Shown here in pieces: positions 36,523-46,191 of a stretch of 64,000 nt of DNA (position 1 is the stretch's first letter; each line of letters opens with the position of its first letter). Location: positions 151,872 through 215,871 of the forward strand of contig CAKUQQ010000004.1 of NCBI GenBank assembly GCA_934675575.1, given 5' to 3'. The position numbers and the translations under genes were made by a program. This DNA is from an uncultured Muribaculaceae bacterium (GTDB lineage: Bacteria; Bacteroidota; Bacteroidia; Bacteroidales; Muribaculaceae). The notes beneath the pieces are model-generated. The model ran no database searches, was not told where the DNA came from, and worked only from the letters and a program-made list of their open reading frames with translations.

Positions 36523-37932
36523 TCATTGCTGATCGCCAAACAAGCCCAACAGCAAGTCATCTATGCGGTCTTTGAGTGTGGCGCGAGTGCAATTCCAGTT
36601 GTTGACGAGAACCACAAAGGCATACTTTGGCGCATCGGCCGGATAGTAGCCCACATAGCACTGCACATCGCGCATGCTGCCCGACTTCACCGCCACACGC
36701 CCAGAGAGCTGGCTCGTCGGCAGCTTTGAGCCAATGCGTGCATTTATGCCCACACGCGGCATCAAACTGGCAAGCGTAGCACCACTAAATTGTTTTTTGC
36801 TCATGAGTGTGAGCATGTCGATGAAAAAGTGAGGTGTGGCTTTGTTGATGCGCGCCAGTCCACTGCCGTCAAACATGAAAAGGCCGTCGGTGGCAATGCC
36901 ATTGTCCTCCCACAGCTTTTTCACAGCCTGCACTCCATTGGGGTCATTGCCCTCCATGCCGGTGTTCACGGCTATGGCTCTGAGCAGGCTTTCGGCAAAC
37001 ATGTTGTCGCTGCGCTCAAGCAGCGAAGTTATTATTTCTGCCACAGTTGGCGACTCGTGAACCAAAATCGTCTGCTTTGCGCTGGCAAACTTTGCGTTCA
37101 CTGCATTGTCCTTGCCCTTCACCTTTATGCCATTGGCTTTGAGTGTGCGAGTGAGACTGTCGGCCAGAAGCACATGCGGTGTGGGGTTTGATATGCGGTA
37201 TTCATAAGCCTTGTTTGTGGCACTGCCACCCAGCACAAGAGCCGGAGTGCCATACTCAAGCAGCGGCTTAACGTTATCGCTACCCATGCGCAAGCGGTTG
37301 ACTATGCGCAAGCCTGGCACGTTTGGTGTAAACACAGCATCTTTCACCTGTCCGTTGTCAACTGTGAAACGTGCCATGATGCGGTTGTCGCTATAGTTGA
37401 GGGCATGCACACCCATTCCATAGTCCCAGGCGAGGTCGTCGGCTGCCCAGTCGCCGTTATATGGAGGAAACTTATAGAGCGTGGTGTCAATTCTCACCTT
37501 ACCGTCAATTTTCTTTATGCCCATTTGCTTCAGTGCTTGCACCACCTGCATCACTATGTTGGCATTGGCCGGGAAATAGTGCGAACCGAGCGTAGGGTCG
37601 CCCTGCCCCACTATCACTATGTCGCCCTTGAGCTTGCTGCCTTTAAGCTCACCCACAGCATACACTGGTGTCTTGAACCTGAAGTCAGCACCAAGATAAT
37701 TAAGTGCCGCCGAAGACGTCACCGTTTTCATAGTGGAGGCTGTGATTACGGTCTCTTCATAGGCATGGCTTGCAAGCAGCTCGCCTGTGGTCACATCGGC
37801 CACAGCCACACCCATAGTGGCATGGCTACAGTCGGGATAGCCCACAAAGGCATCTATCGTTTCCTGCATAGTGCGTGCCGAGAGAGTTGCAGTGAGCAAC
37901 AAGGTGGCTAAACTGAGAAATATCTTTTTCAT
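36523..37932 (-). CDS. dacB: D-alanyl-D-alanine carboxypeptidase/endopeptidase, PBP4 family
   Basis: 469 aa periplasmic enzyme that trims and cuts peptidoglycan cross-links. A signal peptide starts at 37932 (MKKIFLSLATLLLTATLSA); the in-frame ATG at 38016 would overlap the end of the HD gene and is rejected. The serine-hydrolase triad of motifs is complete: STMK (nucleophile Ser, ~residue 64), SDN (SxN) and KSGS (KTG-type) near the end. The large inserted domain between STMK and SDN is typical of S13/PBP4. It follows the HD gene by 61 bases, so the two may share a transcript. Confidence 0.94.
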   Translation of the reverse strand: MKKIFLSLATLLLTATLSARTMQETIDAFVGYPDCSHATMGVAVADVTTGELLASHAYEETVITASTMKTVTSSAALNYLGADFRFKTPVYAVGELKGSKLKGDIVIVGQGDPTLGSHYFPANANIVMQVVQALKQMGIKKIDGKVRIDTTLYKFPPYNGDWAADDLAWDYGMGVHALNYSDNRIMARFTVDNGQVKDAVFTPNVPGLRIVNRLRMGSDNVKPLLEYGTPALVLGGSATNKAYEYRISNPTPHVLLADSLTRTLKANGIKVKGKDNAVNAKFASAKQTILVHESPTVAEIITSLLERSDNMFAESLLRAIAVNTGMEGNDPNGVQAVKKLWEDNGIATDGLFMFDGSGLARINKATPHFFIDMLTLMSKKQFSGATLASLMPRVGINARIGSKLPTSQLSGRVAVKSGSMRDVQCYVGYYPADAPKYAFVVLVNNWNCTRATLKDRIDDLLLGLFGDQQ

Positions 37933-37993
37933 CTTCAAAATGTTTGTTTTGTTAAAATGGCATGAACGTACACACTTACTGGCAAAAAGGCCA

Positions 37994-38623
37994 TTACTCG
38001 TTGTCGCCAAACTCAAACAGGTTGGCGGCTATGCCGTCGGCAAGCTGCACAAGCGAGCACAAGGCGAACTTGTCGCGTGCCGTGTTGAGGCTGTTTTTTG
38101 CTTCCGGGCTCTGGAATGGCAAATCCCAGGCTGTCATATGCCAACGAATGGCAAGCAGCTCGTCGTCATATATCTCCAGTCCGCTCATCAACGCCAAAAT
38201 TGCCGATTTCTCGCCATGCCCCATAGGAAAATTGCTGTAGTCCACATCGTAGCCAGGCACTTCTTTCCAGATGCCTGTTTCGTCCTTGCGCTTTTTGAGT
38301 GTAGGCACATATATGTCGCCCTTGCAGATGTCGTGAAGCAGTGTTGCTATTATCACGCTGTCCTCTTTAAGCTGGTCCTCAAGGTCGGGGCGCACTTCGA
38401 GCACCGTCTTGCGGAGCTTGAGCGCAGCCTTGCACACATTGAGCGAGTGCTCCACCAGTCCACCGTCGTGGTCAAGGTGAAACCGTGTGCTCGCCGGTGC
38501 TGTGAAGAAGTGCATCTTGCCTTCGTCAAGCATCTCCACAAGCTCATCTACACCCTCGCGCCCGGTTGATTTGAGCAGTTTCACAAACTCTGCCTTATTG
38601 GCCTCTATGTCAATTTTTCCCAT
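37994..38623 (-). CDS. HD-domain metal-dependent phosphohydrolase
   Basis: 209 aa cytoplasmic protein with an HD fold: a first His in FHLDHDGGLVEHSLNVC, the central HD pair in TLLHDICKGD and a later H (WHMTAW) with Asp. These are the metal ligands of HD phosphohydrolases acting on nucleotides or cyclic nucleotides; the substrate is unknown. The start MGKIDIEANKAEF agrees with the coding limits. A minus-strand TATCTTTG box lies at 38658-38665 but without a standard -33. Confidence 0.85.
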   Translation of the reverse strand: MGKIDIEANKAEFVKLLKSTGREGVDELVEMLDEGKMHFFTAPASTRFHLDHDGGLVEHSLNVCKAALKLRKTVLEVRPDLEDQLKEDSVIIATLLHDICKGDIYVPTLKKRKDETGIWKEVPGYDVDYSNFPMGHGEKSAILALMSGLEIYDDELLAIRWHMTAWDLPFQSPEAKNSLNTARDKFALCSLVQLADGIAANLFEFGDNE

Positions 38624-38731
38624 AATGCTATGTTATTGTCGTGTTTTAATCAAGGCACAAAGATAGCTTTTCTTTCAAGAAATCCACTATCATTCGCAGC
38701 CAAATTAACACCAGCCGCCGCAAGCGGCGAC

Positions 38732-38776
38732 CCAAACAAAAAGGCTGCACCGGGCAACACTCCCGGCACAGCCAAC
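38732..38776 (-). terminator. intrinsic terminator after the SGNH hydrolase gene
   Basis: GGCTGCACCGGG (38743-38754) pairs with CCCGGCACAGCC (38762-38773) with two G-T type pairs, followed on the minus strand by TTTTTG. Confidence 0.85.
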
Positions 38777-38804
38777 AATTATGACATTAAGAATAAATTA
38801 GAAA

Positions 38805-39626
38805 TCAGAATGTGGGAGGAATGGAAAGCAACTTAAACTGCATCACGCGAGCTATGCGATAATTGCCCAGATAATTTGGGTGGAGCTGGTCCATTCCAGC
38901 ATCATGGAAATATATGAGGTTTGGTTTGCTCAGTGGATATAAGCCCGACTCGGCAAACAGGTCTATGCACGGCATTGACCAGATTGACGAAGCCTCGCGC
39001 AGTGTCTGCACGTATTCATCTATGAAATGACGCTGATAGTTGGCGTAGTCCTCAGTTGGCTGGTAATTGTCTTTGCCGAAGTCAGCCAAAGCGCGGTGAA
39101 TTGGCGTCATGATGATGATTTGCTTGTCGGGGAAGTTATCTTTGAGATACGACAACACATTGTTGATGCGTCCGGTGAACGTATTGGTATTGGTGTTGAG
39201 TGTACGGTGACGCAACAGCGCCTGTGGGTCATTGTTCTTGCGAGTACGGATATAGTCCTCGTTATAGAAGTTGCCTATGGCTGTGTTGTTGTTGAAGTCG
39301 TTTGTGCCGGCAAAAATGAATATAGCGTCAAATTTAGGGTTGTCGGCTTTCAGTTTCTTTGCTTGAGCCAACACACCGTCCCATTGATGTCCGTTGATGC
39401 CATACACAAGCGGCTTTATGCCCATCAGTTCTTCAAGATAAGCCCAATACATGCAAGTGGTGGCAGTGCTTTTGGAGTCGGTCATTGAGTCGCCCAAATA
39501 CACGGCAGTCTTGCCATTCCATTGAGTGTTGAGTGTTTTTGCCTCTTTAGTCACTGTGACTTTTTGGGCAATGGCTGCAGGAGCAATGGCTGCAAGAGCC
39601 AGCAACGTTATAAAGATCTTTTTCAT
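38805..39626 (-). CDS. secreted SGNH/GDSL hydrolase
   Basis: 273 aa with a signal peptide from 39626 (MKKIFITLLALAAIAPAAIAQ); an upstream in-frame ATG at 39686 adds unrelated residues. Block I is VYLGDSMTD with the nucleophile Ser, an Asn-containing GTNDFNN is block III, and the catalytic DQLH lies near the C-terminus. SGNH enzymes remove acyl, often acetyl, groups from carbohydrates or lipids. It is the last gene after three GH36 genes (94 bases from the nearest), with the terminator at 38743-38773 following. A role in deacetylating decorated oligosaccharides for the GH36 enzymes is inference from position. Confidence 0.9.
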   Translation of the reverse strand: MKKIFITLLALAAIAPAAIAQKVTVTKEAKTLNTQWNGKTAVYLGDSMTDSKSTATTCMYWAYLEELMGIKPLVYGINGHQWDGVLAQAKKLKADNPKFDAIFIFAGTNDFNNNTAIGNFYNEDYIRTRKNNDPQALLRHRTLNTNTNTFTGRINNVLSYLKDNFPDKQIIIMTPIHRALADFGKDNYQPTEDYANYQRHFIDEYVQTLREASSIWSMPCIDLFAESGLYPLSKPNLIYFHDAGMDQLHPNYLGNYRIARVMQFKLLSIPPTF

Positions 39627-39720
39627 TGCAGTAATTTTTATTTTTATGATTATTGTTTTTTTAACTATATGTGAGAAAGCAGGCACACGCTGTGAGCAAT
39701 GTGTGCCTGCCAGTTGGCTA

Positions 39721-41808
39721 TTACAACTTTTTGTAGTAAATCAGCTCACTCTTGCGAGGCTGGTCGAGCTTGAGAGTGAAGCCGTCACCGCTCATAAGCT
39801 CCTTGCCAGTGGCTTTCACACGGTCGCGTGTGTCGCAGTTGTGGAGCAAATAGGTGGCGTTGGGGTCAAGACCATAGAGACGCACCACCTTGGTATCCTC
39901 CTTGCAGTCGGGGCGGCGGAATGCCACCACATAGCCGTCGGCCTTGTCGCCATCATAGAGCTGATATGCCACCCACACATCATCGCGCGTGATGTCATTG
40001 TTCACACCTGTGAGCGGATAGTAATCCTTCATGAAATATGGGCGGATTGTGTAGAACTCATTCATGGCCCACTTCATGTGATCGAGATTGTTGCCACGGT
40101 CGGTGATGCGCCAAGCATCTTGTATGGCGCTGCTGTAGCTTGAGCGGAACGAATATGGGTCGGTGTAAGAGCAACCGGTTCCGTTTTGAGGCACATAGAG
40201 GCTCAAACCATAGGTGTGGCACTGATAACCGTTGGGCTCGCCATAGCTGTAGTCGGTGCGCCACAATGGTGCGCTGCGGTCCATAGTCTCAAGGTCAATG
40301 CGACGGCCACCGCTGGCGCAGTTGTCTATCAAGGCGTTAGGGAAACGCTTCAAAATCCCGTCCCAATATTTATACAGACCCTCAACATATTTCATTTCCA
40401 CAATGCCCAGACGACCTGGCTCATCACTGTTTTTCCAAATGTCCTCTGGAGCTATGTTGAAGTCTTGCCGATAGTAGTCGATGCCGTTTTGCTCCATGAA
40501 GTCGCAAATCTTGTTGGTAACCCATTCACAAGCCTCCGGATTGCCAAGGTCTATGAGCGTTTGTGCGTTGTCTTTGTCCTCTGTCACGGTAGCGTAACGC
40601 TTGCCGTCATTGTGAAGCATCCACTCCGGGTGCTCGGTGCGCCACTCGGTGTTTGGATACACACGCTCAGGTTCAAACCACACAAGGAACTTCTTGCCAT
40701 GTTTGTGCACCTCTTGCGCTATGGGAGCCAGACCGTTTGGAAAACGAGTGGTATCGCACACCCAGTTGCCGGCAGCCTCATACCAGTTGTGCTCTCTTGC
40801 GCCCACATACCAGCCAGCGTCAAGCCAATACACTTCGGGGTTGATGCCATAAAACTCCGTCTGCTTAACCACAGCCACAGCCCAGTCGCTTGTTATGCAC
40901 TCATACTCGCTGCATGGCTGTGGGAAACCGCCCCAGTTGAAGCCGGCAGTGATTGGATAGACGGCAGGCTTGCCGTCGATTTGGCGTGAGTGGTGTGCAA
41001 GCATGAATTGACGGAACTGGTTGTTGCCGGCAAATTCATTGTTGCCTTTCCAGAAGAAGAAGCAGATGCGCTCTGTGCGCACTTTCTCGCCTGGTTTCAG
41101 CCACAAATCAAAGAACACATGGCCGGTTGTGAACTTCAGCGTGCGTGCTTTTTGCACCGACATGTCGGCAAACCAAGTGCCAGTCCAGCCAATCGCGGCA
41201 ATCACACCGTTATATTGCGACGAACCCGGAGAAGTGGTCTCAATGTTGAAAAACGGCAGATTTCCGTCAGACGACCTTCCGCCATAGGGGCGCAGATACA
41301 GGCTGTCTTTCACCTTCGACAAGTCGGTTTGCATTGGGGTGAAATCGTTCTTTGAGGCCGTGCTGCCATAGTTGTGGTGTATGCGGAAGTTGACCGTAGT
41401 GTTGTTGAAGTCAGCGTCAGCCACCTTGAATCCAGTGATTTGCTTAGAGTTTGCGTTACCAGTGTTCTCAATGTTGAAATACCATTCCACAGCCTGATAG
41501 TCTGTGAAGCCTATTACGTGGCAAGTCAGCTTGAGCCCTGTGGCAGGGTCGGTGTAGGTCACGTCATAGTTAACCGTGTTTTTCTTGCCCTCAACTTGCT
41601 TGATTGAGTGCTTCCAAGAAGATATGAACGATGACGATGGCTTACCGTCGTAGTAGAATGTGAACGGCGGCTTTGCGCCCTTGGCAAAAGTGGAAGTAAT
41701 CCATTTCTTCACATTTATGCCTGTTTTGACATTGAAGCTGACTTGCGCCGACAGCATGGCCGGCAACAGCAGCATTAATGCTAAAAGGGTTGACTTTAAC
41801 TTTTTCAT
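39721..41808 (-). CDS. GH36-family alpha-galactosidase-like enzyme, copy 1
   Basis: 695 aa secreted or periplasmic glycosidase with a signal peptide (MKKLKSTLLALMLLLPAMLSAQ). After an N-terminal beta-sandwich comes the (beta/alpha)8 barrel with PEVYWLDAGW, FLVWFEPER and the nucleophile Asp 449 in DYYRQDFN. Acid/base is probably the Asp in LWRTDYSYGEPNGYQCHTYG. A C-terminal beta domain completes it. Melibiase-type activity is expected: releasing alpha-galactose from melibiose/raffinose oligosaccharides or galactomannan. It is the last GH36 in the array and lies 29 bases after copy 2. No SusC/D genes are nearby. Confidence 0.92.
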   Translation of the reverse strand: MKKLKSTLLALMLLLPAMLSAQVSFNVKTGINVKKWITSTFAKGAKPPFTFYYDGKPSSSFISSWKHSIKQVEGKKNTVNYDVTYTDPATGLKLTCHVIGFTDYQAVEWYFNIENTGNANSKQITGFKVADADFNNTTVNFRIHHNYGSTASKNDFTPMQTDLSKVKDSLYLRPYGGRSSDGNLPFFNIETTSPGSSQYNGVIAAIGWTGTWFADMSVQKARTLKFTTGHVFFDLWLKPGEKVRTERICFFFWKGNNEFAGNNQFRQFMLAHHSRQIDGKPAVYPITAGFNWGGFPQPCSEYECITSDWAVAVVKQTEFYGINPEVYWLDAGWYVGAREHNWYEAAGNWVCDTTRFPNGLAPIAQEVHKHGKKFLVWFEPERVYPNTEWRTEHPEWMLHNDGKRYATVTEDKDNAQTLIDLGNPEACEWVTNKICDFMEQNGIDYYRQDFNIAPEDIWKNSDEPGRLGIVEMKYVEGLYKYWDGILKRFPNALIDNCASGGRRIDLETMDRSAPLWRTDYSYGEPNGYQCHTYGLSLYVPQNGTGCSYTDPYSFRSSYSSAIQDAWRITDRGNNLDHMKWAMNEFYTIRPYFMKDYYPLTGVNNDITRDDVWVAYQLYDGDKADGYVVAFRRPDCKEDTKVVRLYGLDPNATYLLHNCDTRDRVKATGKELMSGDGFTLKLDQPRKSELIYYKKL

Positions 41809-41837
41809 TGCTGTTATTTTTGTTAATATTTTTCCGA

Positions 41838-43964
41838 TTATTTCTTAGCAGGTTTTTCTTTCTCGTAATATATGATAAGGCTTTCTCTCGGCTTGCCCAA
41901 AATCAGTGTCACGCCCTTGTCGGCAAGTTGCTTGCCGGTCATCTTTATTGATGAATGGTTGTCGATGTTGGTCACTTGATAGGTAGCCGCAGGGTCAAGG
42001 TCATAGAGCTGCGCCTGGAAAGTGCTGTCGGCACACTCCGGGCGGCGGAAAGCCACTATGTAGCCTGTGCCGTCGCTTGGGCGGTTAAGCTGATATGCCA
42101 GCCAAATGTCGTCGCCGGTGATGTCACAGTCGGTGCCGCACAGCGGATAATAGTCCTCCAGGAAATATGGGCGTAGGGTGCGGTATTCATTAATGCGTGC
42201 CTTGATGTCGTCGGCACGGTTGCTGCGGTCGGTTATAGCCCACGACATTATCACTGCGCTGCTAAGGCTTGAGCGGCCAGTGTAAGCATCAGGCTTCACA
42301 ACGCCAGTGCCGTGCTGCGGAATGTAGAGGTTCAACCCATAAGTGTGGCATTGGTAGCCGTTAGGCTCACCCCAGTTATAGTCATCGCGCCACAAGGCTG
42401 TGCCGCGCGACACCATTTCCAGGTCAAGACGCTTGGCTCCACTTGCACAGTTGTCGATATATAGCCGTGGAAAACGCTTGTATAGTCCGTCCCAGAACTT
42501 GTAGAGGTTTTCCACATATTTTGCCTCAAGCATTCCTGCTCTGCCAGGCTCATCGTTGTTCACCCAAAATGGTTCAGGGTCTATGTTGAAGTCCTGACGA
42601 TAATAGTCAATGCCGTTTGATTCTATCACATCGCCTATTGAGTCGGTTATCCAGCGCAGCACCTCCGGCTTCGACAAGTCAACGAGCGTTGACGTCGGGT
42701 CGGTGTCATCGGCCAGTGTGGCGCACCGCTTGCCATCGGCATGAAGCATAAATTCCGGGTGGTTTCTGCGCCACTTCGACTTGGGCGTAGTGCGCTCCGG
42801 CTCAAACCACACCATGAACTTGGCTCCATAGCGGTGAGCTTCTTGCGATATGGGAGCAAGACCGTTGGGGAAACGGCGCTTGTCAACGTCCCACGTGCCT
42901 ACGTTGCTGCCCCAGTCATAGTCGCCTATCAGCTCAAACCAACCGGCATCAATCCAGTAAACTTCTGGTGTCATGCCAAACATGTGGTGCTGTTTCATCA
43001 GGCTTTTTGCCCACGATTCGTTGAGGCATGAGTAAAGGTCGCACGGCTTGGGATAGCCTTGCTCCTCAAATCCCGATGAAATGGGCGAAATGTTTGGCTT
43101 ACCGTCAATTTTGTGAGTGTGGTGAGCTGTTATGAAGCGGCGGAACTTGTTGTTGCCGGCATACTCGTTGCCACCTTGCCACGGCAAGAAGCTGACGAGC
43201 GGCGAGCGCACCGTCTCATTGGGGCGCAGATATGAGTTGAGGTGATATTGGCCTGTGGTGAAGCGCAGCATAGATGTAGCGCTATTGAGCTTCAAGTTAG
43301 AGTGCCACACGCCAGTCCAGCCTATCGACAATATCACGCCACTATATTTTCCTATCCTTGGGCTTGATGTCTCCACATTGATGTAAGGCAGCCACTTCGA
43401 CGATGAGCGTCCGCCGTCGGCACGCAAATACAAACTGTCCTTTGCCGAACCTATCACCTTCATGTTTTGCATGAAGTCGGTGCGCTTAAACACCGTGCCG
43501 TTGGAATAATGCACATGGTAGTCGCCAGTCTTGCTGTCAATGTTGATGTCGGCGGCATTGACCTCTGAAATTTGAGGCGTGTTGGCACTGCCTTTGTTGG
43601 TGAAGCGCAGAGTCCACTCCACAGCGGAATAATCGGCAAAGCCCTTGATGTCGCACGCAATCTCAAGCCCGGTTGCCGGGTCTTGATACACGGCAAGATA
43701 GCACACGGCCCCATCTACCGACTGCTGCTGACGCAGACTCTGATTCCACTTACCTATGAACTCCGACGACGCCTTGCCGCCATACTTAAACGAGAATGGT
43801 GGCAACTTGCCTTTGCCAAAGTTGTCGGTGATGAATTTCTTGACATTCATGTTGCTGTCGCTGCCACCTATTGTGGCACTGGCGGCAACAGGCACTGATG
43901 TGCCAAGCACGATTAGCAGCAATGCTATTGCTTTAAGTAGTTTGTTTGCTGTTGTTTTGATCAT
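41838..43964 (-). CDS. GH36-family alpha-galactosidase-like enzyme, copy 2
   Basis: 708 aa paralogue of the flanking genes, sharing architecture and motifs but clearly diverged. The signal peptide is MIKTTANKLLKAIALLLIVLGTSVPVAASA. The barrel has PEVYWIDAGW, FMVWFEPERT and the nucleophile Asp 458 in DYYRQDFN. LWRDDYNWGEPNGYQCHTYG replaces LWRTDYSYG of copy 1, a change around the probable acid/base region. It ends with a Lys-rich tail (EKEKPAKK). It lies 49 bases after copy 3 and 29 before copy 1. Specificity may differ between copies; nothing in the sequence decides it. Confidence 0.92.
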   Translation of the reverse strand: MIKTTANKLLKAIALLLIVLGTSVPVAASATIGGSDSNMNVKKFITDNFGKGKLPPFSFKYGGKASSEFIGKWNQSLRQQQSVDGAVCYLAVYQDPATGLEIACDIKGFADYSAVEWTLRFTNKGSANTPQISEVNAADINIDSKTGDYHVHYSNGTVFKRTDFMQNMKVIGSAKDSLYLRADGGRSSSKWLPYINVETSSPRIGKYSGVILSIGWTGVWHSNLKLNSATSMLRFTTGQYHLNSYLRPNETVRSPLVSFLPWQGGNEYAGNNKFRRFITAHHTHKIDGKPNISPISSGFEEQGYPKPCDLYSCLNESWAKSLMKQHHMFGMTPEVYWIDAGWFELIGDYDWGSNVGTWDVDKRRFPNGLAPISQEAHRYGAKFMVWFEPERTTPKSKWRRNHPEFMLHADGKRCATLADDTDPTSTLVDLSKPEVLRWITDSIGDVIESNGIDYYRQDFNIDPEPFWVNNDEPGRAGMLEAKYVENLYKFWDGLYKRFPRLYIDNCASGAKRLDLEMVSRGTALWRDDYNWGEPNGYQCHTYGLNLYIPQHGTGVVKPDAYTGRSSLSSAVIMSWAITDRSNRADDIKARINEYRTLRPYFLEDYYPLCGTDCDITGDDIWLAYQLNRPSDGTGYIVAFRRPECADSTFQAQLYDLDPAATYQVTNIDNHSSIKMTGKQLADKGVTLILGKPRESLIIYYEKEKPAKK

Positions 43965-44013
43965 GTTTTTATTTTCGTTTTTTTTGTTTTGTCAAATTGG
44001 CTGTTTCTCTGCA

Positions 44014-46110
44014 TCATTTGTTCTCCTGATAAAACAGAAGCCGAGCCGACCGTGGCTTTGTGGCGGTTATGACAAATCCGTCCATTAGCTCTTGCCCTGT
44101 CTTGATGCACGATTTGCCTGTGTCAATGTCAGTTATTGAGTAGTCTGACTTGGCATTGAGCGCAAAAAGTTTCACAGTGAGCGTGGAATCGGTGTTTTCG
44201 GGTCGGCGATAAGCCACCACATAGCCGGTGGCGTCGCTTGGGCGATAGAGCTGATAGGCAAGCCACACGTCCTCGCCAGTGAGGTGATTGTCCTGCCCCG
44301 TGCCGAGCAGCGGATAATAGTCCTCGTAGTAATATGGTTTCAGCTCATAATATTCTTTGAGCCTGTTTTTTATGTCATCGAGTGTAACGGAGTCGTTGGT
44401 CGTTTTCCACGATATGTTCATGGCAGAGCCAAGACTTGAACGCGAGTTATATAGTTCGCAGTCTTTCGATGCAGTGCCGCTTTGTGGCAAATAGAGCGCG
44501 AGATTATAAGTGTGGCATTGGTAACCATTTGCCTCACCCCACTTATAGTCGGTGCGCCACAGCGGAATGCTGCGGCTTGTCATTTCCAAGTCGAGCCTGC
44601 GACCGCCACCGGCGCAGTTGTCAATCAGCGCATTGGGCATACGCTCACGCAAGCGGTCAAGAAACCTATACAATCCTTCTATATATTTTGCCTCCGTCTT
44701 GCCACGGTTGCCGTCGGATTCATTGCACCACCAGAACCCTTCGGGGTCTATGTTGTAGTCCTGGCGATAATAGTCAATGCCGTTGGTTTCCATAATGTCG
44801 GCTATGCTGTCGGCAAGCCAGTCTGCCACCCCGGGCAACCCCAAATTTAAGATTGTTGTCTTGGGGTCGGTGTCGTCTTGCCAACGTGTGTATTTCTCGC
44901 CACCAGCATGCAAAATCCAGTCGGGGTGAGCCTTGCGCCAGGCTGTGCCAGGCATCTGCCTTTCTGGCTCAAACCACACCATGAATTTGCAGCCCAGCCT
45001 ATGAGCCTCTTGCGATATTGGCATCAGACCGTCGGGAAACCGCGTTTTATCCACTGCCCAGTCGCCCACCGAAGCATACCAGCCTTTCTCGTTGGCTCCG
45101 GTGTACCAGCCGGCATCGAGCCAATAGGCTTGCGGCTTTATGCCAAACTGGTGCTGACGGCGCATCACAGCCACAGCCCAGTCGGCAGTGAGGCACGTAT
45201 ATACTTTGCACGGCTTAGGCGAGGCTTTCTCTTCAAACCCTGCCGTTATGGGTGCTTCTTGCAGTTTTCCATTCACCTTCGGGCTGTGGTGAGCAAGAAT
45301 AAAGCGACGAAACTTGTTGTTGCCGGCATACTCATTGCCACCTTGCCACAGCATGAAGCTCGCAAGCGGTGTGCGAATGTGCTCGCCAGGCTCAAGAAAT
45401 GTGTCGAAAGTGTATTGCCCGGCTTGAAATTTCAAACTGCCGTTGCCTGAATTGCTGATTTTTGTGAACCACACACCAGTCCACCCCAAAGAGCAGAACA
45501 CGCCCTTATACACTGGCGCCTGTGCCGTGGTGATGTTGAAATAAGGCATGTGGTGAAAAGTGGAGCGGCCGTCGCGAGCCACGAGATAAAGGCTGTCGGC
45601 TGCCGACCGGAGCAATGTGGTGCGGGTCTCAAAGTCGCTCTTCACCCCTTCACTGCCTTTTGGATAACTCACTGTAAACTGCTGACGCTTGCCGTTGAGC
45701 AAGTCGATGTCGCAGGCATTGACTTTTGTGATTTGTGGCGTTCTTGTGCTTGACCCGTTTTCAAGCCGCAAATACCACTCCACGGCATCAAAATCAGGAA
45801 AGGCTGTAATAAGGCATGTCACACTAAGACCTGTGCTAACGTCGGCATATTTTGCAGTGTAGTGCAAAGTGCCGTCAGAAGCCACGTCACGCTTCAGCGT
45901 GTGCTTCCAGCCGGTGATAAACGTTGCCGACGGCTTGCCACCGTAATAAAACGAAAACGGCGGCTTTTTGCCTTGCCCGAAGTTGGCTTTGACCCAGCGG
46001 TCTATGTTGATTGTTGCGTTCTCCACATTGAGCGTGGCTGCCAAGGCAGTACTCTCCATTGTCAATGCCACTGCAAATAATGCAATTCTTAGAAAAAAGC
46101 TTTTGCGCAT
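44014..46110 (-). CDS. GH36-family alpha-galactosidase-like enzyme, copy 3
   Basis: 698 aa paralogue, first in transcription order. Signal peptide MRKSFFLRIALFAVALTMESTALA. The same N-terminal sandwich, barrel with AYWLDAGWY, FMVWFEPER, the nucleophile Asp 451 in DYYRQDYN (Tyr in place of Phe of the other copies), and LWRTDYKWGEANGYQCHTYN follow. It is preceded by 81 bases to the asparaginase stop, with no recognisable promoter box in that gap, so transcription may continue from the asparaginase gene. The three genes together form a tandem array from repeated duplication. Confidence 0.92.
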   Translation of the reverse strand: MRKSFFLRIALFAVALTMESTALAATLNVENATINIDRWVKANFGQGKKPPFSFYYGGKPSATFITGWKHTLKRDVASDGTLHYTAKYADVSTGLSVTCLITAFPDFDAVEWYLRLENGSSTRTPQITKVNACDIDLLNGKRQQFTVSYPKGSEGVKSDFETRTTLLRSAADSLYLVARDGRSTFHHMPYFNITTAQAPVYKGVFCSLGWTGVWFTKISNSGNGSLKFQAGQYTFDTFLEPGEHIRTPLASFMLWQGGNEYAGNNKFRRFILAHHSPKVNGKLQEAPITAGFEEKASPKPCKVYTCLTADWAVAVMRRQHQFGIKPQAYWLDAGWYTGANEKGWYASVGDWAVDKTRFPDGLMPISQEAHRLGCKFMVWFEPERQMPGTAWRKAHPDWILHAGGEKYTRWQDDTDPKTTILNLGLPGVADWLADSIADIMETNGIDYYRQDYNIDPEGFWWCNESDGNRGKTEAKYIEGLYRFLDRLRERMPNALIDNCAGGGRRLDLEMTSRSIPLWRTDYKWGEANGYQCHTYNLALYLPQSGTASKDCELYNSRSSLGSAMNISWKTTNDSVTLDDIKNRLKEYYELKPYYYEDYYPLLGTGQDNHLTGEDVWLAYQLYRPSDATGYVVAYRRPENTDSTLTVKLFALNAKSDYSITDIDTGKSCIKTGQELMDGFVITATKPRSARLLFYQENK

Positions 46111-46191
46111 TTAATTCTGGAATACGTTTATGGTTCTTGTCGTGATTAATGAAATTAATGGAAAAAACATGCACACTGCCAGTGCCGTGTG

